Notes: generated by a model not told the origin, from the sequence alone. 64,000 bases of DNA from an uncultured Pseudomonas sp. (GCF_946886105.1 NZ_CAMPHV010000022.1:10204-74203), one strand, 5' to 3'; shown: positions 1 through 8,999, counted from the stretch's first letter. Numbers and translations: made by a program.

Positions 1-24
1 AGAAGGGCGCAGATAACCACAGAT

Positions 25-56
25 AACAACAAACCCCGGTTTTCAGGCCGGGGCTT
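25..56 (-). terminator. Intrinsic terminator of the yjdM/phnA-like gene
   Basis: Read on the minus strand, a CCCCGG/CCGGGG stem (34-39 with 48-53) is followed by a T-rich run. It lies 20 bases after the stop of the gene at 75-419, as expected for factor-independent termination. Confidence 0.7.
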
Positions 57-74
57 GTGGGTATCGCGGAGGCT

Positions 75-419
75 TTAGACCTTACGCACGAACTCGGACT
101 TGAGCTTCATCGCGCCTATGCCGTCGATCTTGCAGTCGATGTCGTGGTCGCCATCGCACAGGCGGATGCCTTTGACCTTGGTGCCGACCTTGACCACCAG
201 CGACGAGCCTTTGACCTTGAGATCCTTGATCACGGTGATGGTGTCGCCGTCCTGCAGCACATTGCCCACGGAATCCTTGATCACCTTATCGTCGTCGGTT
301 GCCGCTTCGGCCGCGCCATCGGCCGACCACTCGTGCGCGCATTCCGGGCACATCAGCATCTGACCGTCTTCGTAGGTGTATTCGGAATTGCATTTGGGGC
401 AGGGCGGCAACGTACTCAC
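75..419 (-). CDS. yjdM: YjdM/PhnA-family zinc-ribbon protein
   Basis: This 114-residue protein has the standard length and layout of the family once called alkylphosphonate utilization protein PhnA. An N-terminal zinc ribbon shows CPKC near residues 7-10 and CPEC near 24-27. The C-terminal SH3-like PhnA domain has the [24 protein letters not shown] motif and ends in FVRKV. Despite its old name the family is not part of the C-P lyase, and its molecular role is unknown. The gene is monocistronic and followed by a good terminator. Family assignment is secure; function is not. Confidence 0.92.
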   Translation of the reverse strand: MSTLPPCPKCNSEYTYEDGQMLMCPECAHEWSADGAAEAATDDDKVIKDSVGNVLQDGDTITVIKDLKVKGSSLVVKVGTKVKGIRLCDGDHDIDCKIDGIGAMKLKSEFVRKV

Positions 420-525
420 GAGTAGTCCTCGGGTCGGTTTTAGTAAAAGCCGCGAATTATATAGGGTTTTTAGTGGCCAAGGGCGATCGAGGCCGTCATG
501 GGCGACGGCCCCGTTCCGGTGGAGG

Positions 526-882
526 CTACCAGCGCGATGAATGCCGATAGTGATGGCGGTGATGGCGGTGATGGCGGTGATGGCGCTTGTGGTGATGCTG
601 GTAATGGCGCGATCTGTAGTGGTGACGCGGGACTATCACCACCGAATGGGAGCGATACACCGGGCGTCTTTCGTAGTAAACGGGATAGGGCTCATAGACC
701 ACCCGCGGTTCGATATACACCTGGGCCGGTTCGTAGCGACTGCCGGCCAGCACGCCGCCGACCACGGCCCCGACCACCGCTCCGGCGATCACGGCCTCTT
801 TGTTCGAACCATGGGCGGCGGCCTGGCCAGCCAGCGTCAGGCTGGCCACAAGCACAGCCAGCAAAGGGAGACGGCCAATCAT
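526..882 (-). CDS. Secreted His/Tyr-rich protein with glycine-zipper segment
   Basis: The start is placed at 882 because a CAGGAG ribosome site lies just upstream; this gives 118 residues. A signal peptide ([22 protein letters not shown]) leads into a glycine-zipper-like stretch ([13 protein letters not shown]). A Tyr/Pro/Arg-rich middle follows, then a tail of HHRHHRHH repeats encoded by repeated ATGGCGGTG units on the plus strand. Such tails suggest metal binding or a surface or periplasmic role, but this is inference. Similar short glycine-zipper 2TM-like proteins are common and uncharacterised in Pseudomonas. Confidence 0.75.
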   Translation of the reverse strand: MIGRLPLLAVLVASLTLAGQAAAHGSNKEAVIAGAVVGAVVGGVLAGSRYEPAQVYIEPRVVYEPYPVYYERRPVYRSHSVVIVPRHHYRSRHYQHHHKRHHRHHRHHRHHYRHSSRW

Positions 883-909
883 GGGGAAACTCCTGCAGGT
901 TGTCGGCAC

Positions 910-1071
910 TAGCAGGCCGTTGAAAAACTACCTACGTTGGCAATACTGCGTTAAAAACAGGCTCGGATGCGAGCCCAGTCGGAATGCTCATTTACAGCAC
1001 GTAAACTCCGCTTCCTCGCCTGTTTTCGCCTTGTCTTGCCTGCCTCGCCTACGTTTTTCAACAGCCTGCTA
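910..1071. repeat. MITE-like dispersed element, copy 1 (162 bp)
   Basis: The element begins TAGCAGGCCGTTGAAAAA and ends with the near-perfect inverted complement TTTTTCAACAGCCTGCTA. Its interior matches the copies at 32383-32530 and 63946-64000, in opposite orientation to them. It has about 14 extra bases after AACAGGCTCGG compared with copy 2. There is no coding capacity, so this is a non-autonomous palindromic mobile element or REP-like unit. The rest of the gap to 1284 shows no gene. Confidence 0.85.
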
Positions 1072-1284
1072 GCCGGTTACAAGCTTGGACCGCGAAACGA
1101 AGCGAATTTCGCCGAAAGGAAGGTAAAGCTTGTGTAAAACCGCGTACCGGCCCAGGCGGTGCGCCGTTCGCAGGGCGCTTTCCGACTCGCTGCGAGCATG
1201 CGCAGCGCCGATTTTTGCCCTGAACTCGGTGGCGCTGTCTCGCTCCAAGCGCTATGGGCCTGGTGGGCCATCAGGGGAGGGAGC

Positions 1285-2160
1285 ATGTTTTTTCCGGAAC
1301 TGAAGGGCATTCATATGGGCACCGTGGTTAAACGCACGGTGGTCGATTTCGTCAAGGACGATCTGTCCGTGTATGCCGCCGCCTTGGCGTTTCAGCTGTT
1401 CTTCTCGTTGTTTCCCTTTCTGTTGTTCCTGGTTGCGCTGATCGGCGTTCTGGATCTGCAGCCGTTCCTCGACTGGATGCGCGAACAGGCGGCGCTGGTG
1501 TTGCCGCAAGCGGCGATGGAGCTGGTCGACACCGTGATCGACAAGCTGCAAACGCAGAAGATCGGCCTGTTTTCCGTGGGGATTCTGGTGGCGCTGTGGA
1601 CCGCCTCGGCGGCGGTGCGCTTGATCATGGAGGCGACCAACAAGGCCTATGGCGTGGCGGAGGGGCGCCCGATCTGGAAGCGCTTTCCGCTGTCGCTGAT
1701 CTATACGGTGGCCGCCGCCGCCACGCTGCTGTTGGCGGCGGGGTTCATGGTGGTGGGGCCGCAGTGGATGAGTTGGCTGGCGCAGCAATTCGGCATCGAA
1801 TACCTGGTCGTCCTGCTCTGGGCCTGGTTGCGTTGGCCTATCGTGGTGTTGCTGCTGATGTCGACGGTGGCGGTGGCCTATTACGTCGCCCCGGATGTCG
1901 AGCAGGAATTCCGCTTCATCACTCCGGGTTCGGTGCTCGCGGTGTTGGTGTGGATAGCCGCCTCCGTGGGCTTTGGCTACTACGCGCAAAACTTCGCGAC
2001 CTACGACGCCATGTACGGCAGCATCGGCGCGATCATCATCTTTCTCCTGTACCTGTACATCTCCGCGGCGGTGCTGTTGCTCGGCGCCGAATTGAATGCG
2101 GTGATCGAGCACCTTTCCCGAGAAGGCAAGGAGCCGGGGGAGAAGGTGGCTGCGTCGTAG
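1285..2160 (+). CDS. YihY/BrkB family inner-membrane protein
   Basis: The protein has 291 residues. I chose the ATG at 1285 because a GGGGAGG ribosome site lies four bases upstream and the longer reading would add non-membrane sequence. Six hydrophobic segments are visible, with family features such as the SVYAAALAFQLFFSLFPF region near the N-terminus and the late FGYYAQNFATYDAMYGSIGA segment. The family was once misnamed ribonuclease BN; transport or envelope roles are proposed but unproven. Its TAG stop lies inside the left arm of a 12-bp inverted repeat. Confidence 0.88.
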   Translation: MFFPELKGIHMGTVVKRTVVDFVKDDLSVYAAALAFQLFFSLFPFLLFLVALIGVLDLQPFLDWMREQAALVLPQAAMELVDTVIDKLQTQKIGLFSVGILVALWTASAAVRLIMEATNKAYGVAEGRPIWKRFPLSLIYTVAAAATLLLAAGFMVVGPQWMSWLAQQFGIEYLVVLLWAWLRWPIVVLLLMSTVAVAYYVAPDVEQEFRFITPGSVLAVLVWIAASVGFGYYAQNFATYDAMYGSIGAIIIFLLYLYISAAVLLLGAELNAVIEHLSREGKEPGEKVAAS

Positions 2161-2217
2161 GGTGCGCCACGCGCATCGGCGTCGGCGCAGATTTCTGGTG
2201 CGCACGGCGCACCCTAC
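2157..2217. repeat. Inverted repeat overlapping the yihY stop codon
   Basis: Perfect 12-base arms, GTAGGGTGCGCC (2157-2168) and GGCGCACCCTAC (2206-2217), flank a 37-base loop. The stop codon of the upstream gene (2158-2160) is part of the left arm. This resembles common Pseudomonas GTAGGGTG dispersed elements and may also act as a transcription end. Confidence 0.75.
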
Positions 2218-2253
2218 GAAGTAGCGCCTACCTATCGGCCTCTACGCTCGCGG

Positions 2254-2736
2254 CTATTGCGGCAGCGCTCGCGTCTCCGGCCATTTCAGCGTGCCGCTGT
2301 CGGTGAAGCATGCGCTGCCGAACAAGCCGCCGCCGAGTTTGCCGCTCAGTTCGTAGGGCAATCCGGCGCCCGGCGTATAGCCCGCTGCGCCCCAGGCCTG
2401 GCGCATCGCCGAATAGGCGGAAATGCTCACCGGGATGCTGATCAGCGCTTCGCCGAAGCGCGGCACCTGGCCGCTCTGGTCGCTGACGCCGCTGGCCAGC
2501 GGTTGGTCGTTGACCGTCAGTTGCAGGGCCACGCCGTCGTAGTCGATCGGTCGGTCGTTGGGGTTTTGCATGCGCAGCTTCAGCGCGAAGCGCATTTCCA
2601 GGCCTTCGCCGGGCAGCGGCTCGAGGCCGACCAGGTCGATATGCAGCGGGTCGCGCGGGGCGAAACTGCTGCACGCCGCGAGGCCGGCCAGTAACAGGCC
2701 GACGAGCAGAGCACGAACAATACGGGTGGACAGCAT
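2254..2736 (-). CDS. LEA type 2 (WHy-domain) lipoprotein
   Basis: Starting at 2736 (GGAG upstream), the 160-residue product has a lipoprotein signal ending in the lipobox LAAC at about residue 20, so it is likely outer-membrane anchored. The rest is a single LEA_2/WHy beta-sandwich, with LRMQNPNDRPIDYDGVALQL as its hallmark, of the kind found in desiccation- or stress-linked proteins. Pseudomonas genomes usually carry one or two such lipoproteins of unknown precise role. It is transcribed alone. Confidence 0.85.
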   Translation of the reverse strand: MLSTRIVRALLVGLLLAGLAACSSFAPRDPLHIDLVGLEPLPGEGLEMRFALKLRMQNPNDRPIDYDGVALQLTVNDQPLASGVSDQSGQVPRFGEALISIPVSISAYSAMRQAWGAAGYTPGAGLPYELSGKLGGGLFGSACFTDSGTLKWPETRALPQ

Positions 2737-2814
2737 GCGGGACTCCGGTTTTCCGATGGTCACAGCATAGGGGACAACGGCGCCGCCGGTTTGATTCAGC
2801 CCGACGGCGGCGAC

Positions 2815-3654
2815 TCAGGCGCGTTGTTTGGCGCAGAGGATCAAGGCGATGCCGCCGAGCACCGCCAGCGAACTGAGCGCCAGACGCAGGCTCAAGGCTT
2901 CGTCCAGCAGCACGACCCCGGCCAGGGCGGCGATGATCGGCACGCTGAGTTGCACGCTGGCGGCCTGGAAGGATTTCAAACCGGCCAGGGCGGCGTACCA
3001 GATGAAATAGCCGACGCCCGAGGTCAGCGCGCCGGACAGCAGCGCATAGATCACCCCGTTGTGGCTCCAGGTGGCATGTTCGAACAGCAACAGGCTGAGC
3101 GGCAGCGCCAATGCGACCGCGCGCAGAAAGTTGCCGGCGGTGGCGGCCAGCGGGTCGGCCACTCCGCGGCCGAGCAGCGAGTAAGCGCCCCAGGCCACGC
3201 CGGCCAGCACCATCAAGAGCGCGCCGCCGGTTGCCGGCGCGCTGGCGCCCGGCAACAACAGCACCAGCAGGCCAGCGAGGGCGATCAGCAGGCCTGCGGT
3301 GCTCAGGCGGTTGAGGCGCTCGCCGCGATAAAAACCCCACAGCAACATGCTGATCTGCACCGCGCCGAACAGCAGCAGCGCACCGGTGCCGGCATCCAGG
3401 CTGTTATAGGCGAAGGAGAAGGCCGCGGCGTAGGCGAACAACGCGGCGGCGGCCGGCCAACTGCCCGCGCCCGGCGTAGCGCTGCCGCGCAGACGCAGCA
3501 GCAACCACAGAGTCAGGGCGCCGCTGACGATACGCAGGCTGGTGAAGCTCGCGGCATCGATATCGCCGTCGCGCAGGGCCAGGCGGCAGAGCAGGGAATT
3601 GCCGGCGAAGGCGAGCATGGCCAGGGCGGTGAGCAGCAGGGTGCGGGCGGTCAT
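2815..3654 (-). CDS. EamA/DMT-superfamily transporter
   Basis: The 279-residue protein has about ten predicted hydrophobic helices in two EamA repeats (residues ~5-135 and ~145-275). It includes the family-typical second-repeat segment SVQLSVPIIAALAGVVLLDE. These inner-membrane permeases export amino acids or metabolites; no substrate can be assigned. AAGGAT precedes the ATG at 3654. Confidence 0.88.
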   Translation of the reverse strand: MTARTLLLTALAMLAFAGNSLLCRLALRDGDIDAASFTSLRIVSGALTLWLLLRLRGSATPGAGSWPAAAALFAYAAAFSFAYNSLDAGTGALLLFGAVQISMLLWGFYRGERLNRLSTAGLLIALAGLLVLLLPGASAPATGGALLMVLAGVAWGAYSLLGRGVADPLAATAGNFLRAVALALPLSLLLFEHATWSHNGVIYALLSGALTSGVGYFIWYAALAGLKSFQAASVQLSVPIIAALAGVVLLDEALSLRLALSSLAVLGGIALILCAKQRA

Positions 3655-3705
3655 CGGCGATCCTTAAGGCTATATCCCGATTGAATGTTGAGCGCGCCCC
3701 AGTCC

Positions 3706-3777
3706 TGTGGGAGGGGCTTTAGCCGCGAAAAACTATCTTCGTTTCGAAGATATTCGTGAATGAACCCGCTCCACAAA
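3706..3777. repeat. REP-type palindromic element
   Basis: A TGTGGGAGGGGCTTTAGCCG left part and a GAACCCGCTCCACA right part flank a perfect small hairpin, TATCTTCG-TTT-CGAAGATA (3734-3752). This is the common Pseudomonas REP style, lying between two genes on the same strand. Confidence 0.7.
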
Positions 3778-3795
3778 CGCGCAACCAGTGGTCGT

Positions 3796-4743
3796 CTAGG
3801 GCGTTCGCGGCGGCAGCGCTGCGCGGCGTTTTTTGACCTTGCGCGTGGTTTGCGTCGCGCTCGGCATGTGCAGGTAGGACATCACGCTCTCGGTCAGCTC
3901 GGCGGCCAGTTGCACGGCTTCCTTGTTGCGCGCCATGACCCCGGCGACCAGCCCTTCGATCAGCGCCAGCACGGCGCCGTTGGAGCTGATCAGTACCGGG
4001 TGATCGGCCGGGGCGAACAGCGCGTGACGGGCGATTGCGGTCAACGGCGAGGCCGGCGAGTCGGTGATCGCCAGCACGGTGGCGCCGCGTTCGCTGGCGA
4101 AGCGCGAGAGCTGCAGGGTGTCGAGGGAATAACGCGGCAGCGAGATCGACAGCAGCACATCGCGGTCGGTGATCGCGGCCAGGCGGTAGGCGGCGTTTTC
4201 GTTACCGCCTTCCATGCTGATGGCGCTGGCGTCGGCGCAGAACGGCACCAGGTTGGCTGCGGCCAGGCCGGCCATATAGGCGCTGTTGCCGAAGCCGAGG
4301 ATGTAGATCTTGCGCGCCTCGATCAGGCAACTGACGAACGCCTCGAAAGTGTCCTCGCCGTTATTGCTGCGAGCGGTGGCCAGGTTGCTGCCGGCGATCT
4401 GCAATTGCTCGTGCAGGCCGAAACCGCCGTCGGTACGCAGCGCCAGCTCGTTACGCAGCTTGTCCACCGGCGACACCATCTGTTGCAGGGTGCCCACCAA
4501 CTCGGCCTTCAAGCCGGTGTAGCCGCCCAGGTCGATGGCCTTGGCCAGGCGATTGACCGCCGCCGGCGAGGTGGCGGTTTCGACGGCCAGTTCCTCGATG
4601 GTCAGGGTCGCGGCTTTCAGCGGGTGGCGCAGAATGAAGTCGGCGACCTTGCGCAGCGACGGCTGCAGGTCGGAGACGCGCTCGGCCAGCTTGCGCATCA
4701 CTGGCGCGGCATAAACGGTCGTATTGTTCGGGCTTGTCGGCAT
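3796..4743 (-). CDS. MurR/RpiR-family transcriptional regulator
   Basis: The protein has 315 residues from the ATG at 4743; the longer in-frame upstream reading is Arg/Ala-rich and unlikely to be translated. An N-terminal RpiR helix-turn-helix (~residues 20-95) precedes a SIS domain (~130-260, IYILGFGNSAYMAG) that usually senses a phosphosugar or related ligand. It is downstream of, and on the same strand as, the M14 hydrolase gene, so it probably controls the surrounding cyanophycin/arginine uptake genes. Palindromes in the 6934-7394 gap are candidate operators. Ligand and targets are inferred. Confidence 0.88.
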   Translation of the reverse strand: MPTSPNNTTVYAAPVMRKLAERVSDLQPSLRKVADFILRHPLKAATLTIEELAVETATSPAAVNRLAKAIDLGGYTGLKAELVGTLQQMVSPVDKLRNELALRTDGGFGLHEQLQIAGSNLATARSNNGEDTFEAFVSCLIEARKIYILGFGNSAYMAGLAAANLVPFCADASAISMEGGNENAAYRLAAITDRDVLLSISLPRYSLDTLQLSRFASERGATVLAITDSPASPLTAIARHALFAPADHPVLISSNGAVLALIEGLVAGVMARNKEAVQLAAELTESVMSYLHMPSATQTTRKVKKRRAALPPRTP

Positions 4744-4864
4744 GGGCGTCGCACAGGCTATGGGGACGGAAGGGCCCACTGGGCCCGCGCGCCGAGCAAG
4801 CCCCGGCGCGAGTTGGCTGCAGTGTATCCGAAGCGGGCGCCGCTGCACCGCTTGGCGCGCACGA

Positions 4865-5977
4865 TCAGTCGCTGAGCAGGCGGCCCTGGCGAATCGGCGC
4901 GTGTCCCGCAACTTTCGCCAGCCATAAGCCGGGTTGGGCGAAGCGCAGGCGCTCGCGGGCGTAGAGGATGCCGTCGGTCTCGGCGAGTACCAGGCTGTGC
5001 CAGTCGCTCAGCGGGTCGAGGACTTCGAACAGCGGGTCGCCGACCTGGACCCGCGCGCCCAAGGGTTGCAGAAAGCTCACCACGCCGGGGTGCGGCGCGT
5101 AAGCGTACTGGGCGCCAGCGAAGGGCGTGGCCTCGCAGCAGCGCAGCGGCGCGGGCGGCCATTGGCCGGCGATCAGCCCCTGTTCGGCGAGAAAGCCGAG
5201 GATGTCGTCGGCGCTGCTCGAAGCCTGGGCGCGGTCGGTATCGGCCATGCCGCGCAGCTCGATGGTGGTCGCCAGGCACGCCAGGGGAATCGCCGCATCG
5301 GCGAAGCGTTCCGCCAGGCGCAGCCAGGGCACCGCGCAGGCTTCGTCGAAGGAATTGCCGCCGGAGTCCTCGGCCAGCAGCACTGCGCCGGCGCGCAGGC
5401 GGGCGGCCAGGCTGCGCAGGTTCGGCCAATGCTGGGGCAGGGCGTAGAGCAGCATGATCGACTCGAAATCGCAGTGCAGGTCGAGCACCACGTCGGCGTC
5501 GCAGGCGTGTCGCAGCAGCAGGCGGCGCAGCCCTTCGAGCTCCGAACGTGCCGGCGGCAGTTCGTCGAGGGCCTGGCGCATTGCCTGGCGAATCAGCTGC
5601 ACGTTGGCCTGTCCATCTTCGCCCAGGCGGCCTGCCACGACGCCCGCGACCAACTCCGCCAAAGCCGGGAAATCGCGGTTGAAATTCTCCCCGCTGGCGA
5701 ACTCGAAACGCCCCTGATGGGTGGCCTGGAACATTTGCCCGAGGCCGATCGGATTGGCCACCGGCACCAGTTCGATCACTCCGGTCAGCCGGCCCTGTTG
5801 CTCCAGCTCGGCGAGACGGCGCTTGAGTTCCACCGCCACGCGCATGCCCGGCAATTCGTCGGCGTGCAGCGCGGCCTGAATATAGGCTTTGCGCGGCCCG
5901 CTGCCGAAACGCCAAAGCGACAGCCGACGCTCGGTGCCCGGGCTGCTCCAGGGCAGCAGATGCTGAATATGCTCCAT
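4865..5977 (-). CDS. cphZ: M14-type zinc hydrolase, candidate beta-Asp-Arg (cyanophycin dipeptide) hydrolase
   Basis: This 370-residue protein belongs to the succinylglutamate desuccinylase/aspartoacylase branch of M14 enzymes. The zinc ligands are seen in HADE (His38, Glu41) and in DLHCDFE (His168). The C-terminus (from about residue 285) has the beta-barrel region with FLQPLGARVQVGDPLFEV. Because it sits with two cyanophycinases, basic amino-acid binding proteins and a porin, I propose that it splits the beta-Asp-Arg dipeptide released from cyanophycin. From memory, an M14-like enzyme of this kind has been named CphZ; the symbol rests on family plus context, not on a search. A generic deacylase is the alternative. 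Confidence 0.72.
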   Translation of the reverse strand: MEHIQHLLPWSSPGTERRLSLWRFGSGPRKAYIQAALHADELPGMRVAVELKRRLAELEQQGRLTGVIELVPVANPIGLGQMFQATHQGRFEFASGENFNRDFPALAELVAGVVAGRLGEDGQANVQLIRQAMRQALDELPPARSELEGLRRLLLRHACDADVVLDLHCDFESIMLLYALPQHWPNLRSLAARLRAGAVLLAEDSGGNSFDEACAVPWLRLAERFADAAIPLACLATTIELRGMADTDRAQASSSADDILGFLAEQGLIAGQWPPAPLRCCEATPFAGAQYAYAPHPGVVSFLQPLGARVQVGDPLFEVLDPLSDWHSLVLAETDGILYARERLRFAQPGLWLAKVAGHAPIRQGRLLSD

Positions 5978-6020
5978 GCGGAGAGGTCCTTGGTTTTCGA
6001 TGATGTTGCCGGCGGTTTTG

Positions 6021-6197
6021 TAGGGTGGGTCGGGCCGCGTAGGTTAGGCGCATGACCACGGGCTATCTGTCGATGCTTTATCAGTTGCGCCGTAACCCAC
6101 CAGCGGGGCCAGGCCGAAGACCGCTTGGTGGGTTACGTGGCGCACAGATCCTGCAGTTGCTTCGCCAACCCGGTTCCGCGCCACTAACCCACCCTAC
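6021..6197. repeat. Composite inverted-repeat element
   Basis: The outer arms are TAGGGTGGGT (from 6021) and ACCCACCCTA (to 6196). Inside lies a second perfect pair, GTAACCCACCA (6092-6102) and TGGTGGGTTAC (6126-6136). The right end reaches into the 3' end of the binding-protein gene on the minus strand. This is a typical Pseudomonas dispersed palindrome. Confidence 0.65.
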
Positions 6198-6933
6198 GAA
6201 TCTGCGCCCATGTTGTCGCGCGGATCGCGTCGATCGCCGCGCTGATGCGTGCGGCATTCTCGGTGTCGCCCTTGCGCACCGCGATGCCGGCACCGTTACC
6301 GAAGTATTGCGGGTCGTTGAAGTCCGGGCCGACCAGGGCGAAACCCTTGCCCGCGTCGGTTTTGATAAAGCCTTCGTCGATGTTGATGACGTCGGCCAGG
6401 GTGGCGTCCAGACGGCCCGAGGCCAGGTCGAGGAAGGCTTCGTTCTGCGAGGCGTAACGCACCACTTCGATACCGGCATTCTCGAATTTGTCCGAGGCGT
6501 AGCGATCGTAGGTGGAGGCGCGCTGCACGCCGACTTTCTTGCCTTTGAGGTCGACCAGCGGGTCCTTGATCTCGCTGCCGGCCTTCATCGCCAGCTTGCC
6601 GGGGGTGTGGTAGTACTTTTTGCTGAAGTCCACGGATTTCAAGCGGTCGGCGGTGATCGACATGGACGACAGCACGGCGTCGACCTTGCGAACTTTGAGC
6701 GACGGGATCAGACCGTCGAATTCCTGCTCGACCCACTCGCACTTGACCTGCATTTCCGCGCACAGGGCGTTGCCGATGTCGTAGTCGAAGCCGCTGATCT
6801 TGCCGTCGGCGGTTTTGAAGGCGAACGGCGGGTAGGCCGCTTCGATACCGATGCGCAGGCTGTCCTGGCTGGCGACGCTGAGGGTGCTGATGGCGGAGAG
6901 CGCCAGGGCGCCTAGAAGTACGATCTTGTTCAT
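6184..6933 (-). CDS. Periplasmic cationic amino-acid binding protein (ABC transporter, HisJ/ArgT type)
   Basis: The protein has 249 residues from the ATG at 6933, with GAGGAGT eight bases upstream. A signal peptide (to about residue 22) is followed by a family 3 solute-binding fold: RIGIEAAYPPFAFK at the start of lobe 1, GFDYDIGNAL, and GKKVGVQRASTYDRY at the hinge. Such proteins deliver Arg, Lys, Orn or His to an inner-membrane permease, and no permease is encoded nearby. It may collect arginine or the beta-Asp-Arg dipeptide made by the nearby cyanophycinases. A second, similar protein is at 11137-11898. Confidence 0.87.
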   Translation of the reverse strand: MNKIVLLGALALSAISTLSVASQDSLRIGIEAAYPPFAFKTADGKISGFDYDIGNALCAEMQVKCEWVEQEFDGLIPSLKVRKVDAVLSSMSITADRLKSVDFSKKYYHTPGKLAMKAGSEIKDPLVDLKGKKVGVQRASTYDRYASDKFENAGIEVVRYASQNEAFLDLASGRLDATLADVINIDEGFIKTDAGKGFALVGPDFNDPQYFGNGAGIAVRKGDTENAARISAAIDAIRATTWAQIRRVG

Positions 6934-7394
6934 CTTATGTGACTCCTCGATGGGGCGGGTTGGGGTGTTGCTGCGTCCGCCTGATAGCGGGCTTTTGCGT
7001 GGAGGCCTGGATGGGCCCGGTTGCTGATTGGTCCGGCGCAAAGTGCGGGCCGGAGGTTTCGTTGCGTCAATTTGTGACATGTTTATTTTCATAAATCTAG
7101 ATTGTAGAAATATTTATTTCATTCTCTGCTTTGGCTGCGGTGACCAGTAGCCCCTCTAGGTCGGTGTTAACAGGCGTAAATCCAGATATTCGGCGAGCTG
7201 CGGCGGCTCTTCTCGCGCGCCGAGGTGCTTGAACAAGGTTGAATAGTGATATATAAAATTTCACGTAGTGAGATTATGAAAATTAATATTCATAATCTCG
7301 CGCCACGGCTGGCGAGGCGCAAGCCTGCTGCAGGGATGCATTGAAACGAGGGCCCCGAGGCCCCGTCTGAATTCTCATAACAAGAGCAATAAGA
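6934..7394. promoter_or_regulatory. Divergent control region with two AT-rich palindromes
   Basis: This 461-bp gap separates the minus-strand binding protein from the plus-strand cyanophycinase. It is much more AT-rich than its surroundings around 7080-7125 and 7245-7300. Two symmetric sites stand out: GAAATATTTATTTC (7107-7120, a 14-bp palindrome) and GAGATTATGAA/TTCATAATCTC (7270-7299, 11-bp arms around 8 bases). No coding sequence was recognised. The palindromes are candidate operators for the RpiR regulator at 3796-4743. Confidence 0.55.
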
Positions 7395-8999
7395 ATGAAA
7401 ATGCAGCTGAAAGCGCGCGCCACCGTCGCCGCTCTGGTCCTATCCTGTGCCGTCTCCTCGGCCTATGCCGACGGCAACCTGCTGGCGGTTGGCGGCATGT
7501 TGCGCGCCAGCAATACCCCGGTGTACGGCAAGTTCATCGAACTGGCGGGCGGCCAGAGCGCCGCGCGCATCGTCATCCTGCCCACCGCCAGCGGCAGCCA
7601 GAGTTCGAGCAAACGCTTTATGGGCGAGTTGGTGGCCATGGGCGTACCAGCCGAGCGCATCAGCATCGTCGGCATCGACAAGAACAACTACCAGGACACC
7701 ATGAACGACGCGGCGGTGATCGAGCCGCTGCGCGACGCCAGCGCGGTCTGGTTCGTCGGCGGCGACCAGGCGCGCATCGCCCGCGCGCTGTTCAATGCCG
7801 ATGGCAGCCCGTCGCTGCTGATGCAGGAAGTACGCAAGGTTTACGAGAAAGGCGGCGTGGTCGCCGGCACCAGCGCCGGTGCGAGCATCCTCGGTGCGCA
7901 GATGCCGACCGCTTATGGCGTGGTCATGGACACCCTGGACTTCGGCGTGGCGGCCAAGGCCGACCAGCGTGGCGCGGCCATCCTCAAGGGCGCCGGGCTG
8001 TTCTCCGCGGGGATCATCGACCAGCACCTCGACCAGATCGAGGAAACCAGCACCGGCCGCGCCGCGCGCATGGCCGCCTACCTGGTCGGGCAGCAGCCGG
8101 CCAAGGGCTTTGGCCTGGATACCAATACCGCCATGTGGATCAAGGCCGACGGCCAGATCGAAGTGCTCGGCGAGGGTTATCTGACGGTGATGGATGCCAG
8201 CCAGGCGAAGAAGGATTTCGGAGTGTACGGCACCCAGTTGCAGAACCTGCGCCTGGCCATGCTCGGCCAGGGCGACCGCTACGACTTGGCCACCGGCAAG
8301 GTGCAGCCGGCGAAAGATAAAGCGGCGATCGAAGCCGGCAACGAGTACCTGGTCGGCAACCAGTTGATCACCGATCTGTCTGCGGTTTCGGCGATCGGTC
8401 GCGCGGTGCTCTACGGTCTGGCCGACAACACGGCGAACCGCCAGCTGGGCCTGATGACCCGCTACAACCCGCTCAACGGCTACCACTACGGTTATCGCTT
8501 CGAGTTCAGCAAAGGCGCCGACTTCAGCGCCCACAGCCAGTTCTACGATTCGCTGACCAACTACAGCGTCGACGGCGTGCGCCTGGATATCCGTGCGGTG
8601 AATGCCAATCTCGGCGACCCGGCCGCGAGCGCGCCCAAGGATGCCGGTAACGGCGCTGCCGGTGAGGCGATTCGCGCCGTCAGCTTCCGTGGTCTGATGA
8701 CCGTCAACGGGCAGAACGCCTTCGAGCCGCAACGGCCGATTACCCGCCGCGAACTGGCCAACGCGCTGCAAATGACCCTGGCCGCAGAGCCGAGTCTCGA
8801 CAAGTTGCCGAGCCTCACCGATATCGCCGCCGACGACCCGCTGCGCAGTCAGCTGGAGGTGGTGCTGTCCAACGGCTGGATGAGCGGCGCTGACACCTTC
8901 GATGGCGAACGGGCCGTGACCCGCAAGGAATGGGCCCTGGCCAGCAAGGTGCTGGTCGAAGGTTTCCGCGGTGTGACTTTGAGCAAAGTGCGGAGCTGA
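7395..8999 (+). CDS. Secreted cyanophycinase (peptidase S51) with C-terminal SLH repeats, frameshifted end
   Basis: The 534-residue product has a signal peptide (to about residue 25) and a cyanophycinase domain (residues ~28-300) with the nucleophile elbow GTSAGAS (Ser160), GGDQ near 120 and a later DQHLDQIEE segment. This serine-type exopeptidase fold cleaves the multi-L-arginyl-poly-Asp polymer to beta-Asp-Arg. After a linker domain, residues ~430-530 look like two SLH-type repeats (FEPQRPITRRELANALQ; VTRKEWALASKV), which could anchor it to the cell wall or outer membrane. The frame ends at 8999, but a further SLH repeat continues in another frame to 9163, so a one-base indel is likely. It is distinct from the second cyanophycinase at 12028. 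Confidence 0.85.
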   Translation: MKMQLKARATVAALVLSCAVSSAYADGNLLAVGGMLRASNTPVYGKFIELAGGQSAARIVILPTASGSQSSSKRFMGELVAMGVPAERISIVGIDKNNYQDTMNDAAVIEPLRDASAVWFVGGDQARIARALFNADGSPSLLMQEVRKVYEKGGVVAGTSAGASILGAQMPTAYGVVMDTLDFGVAAKADQRGAAILKGAGLFSAGIIDQHLDQIEETSTGRAARMAAYLVGQQPAKGFGLDTNTAMWIKADGQIEVLGEGYLTVMDASQAKKDFGVYGTQLQNLRLAMLGQGDRYDLATGKVQPAKDKAAIEAGNEYLVGNQLITDLSAVSAIGRAVLYGLADNTANRQLGLMTRYNPLNGYHYGYRFEFSKGADFSAHSQFYDSLTNYSVDGVRLDIRAVNANLGDPAASAPKDAGNGAAGEAIRAVSFRGLMTVNGQNAFEPQRPITRRELANALQMTLAAEPSLDKLPSLTDIAADDPLRSQLEVVLSNGWMSGADTFDGERAVTRKEWALASKVLVEGFRGVTLSKVRS

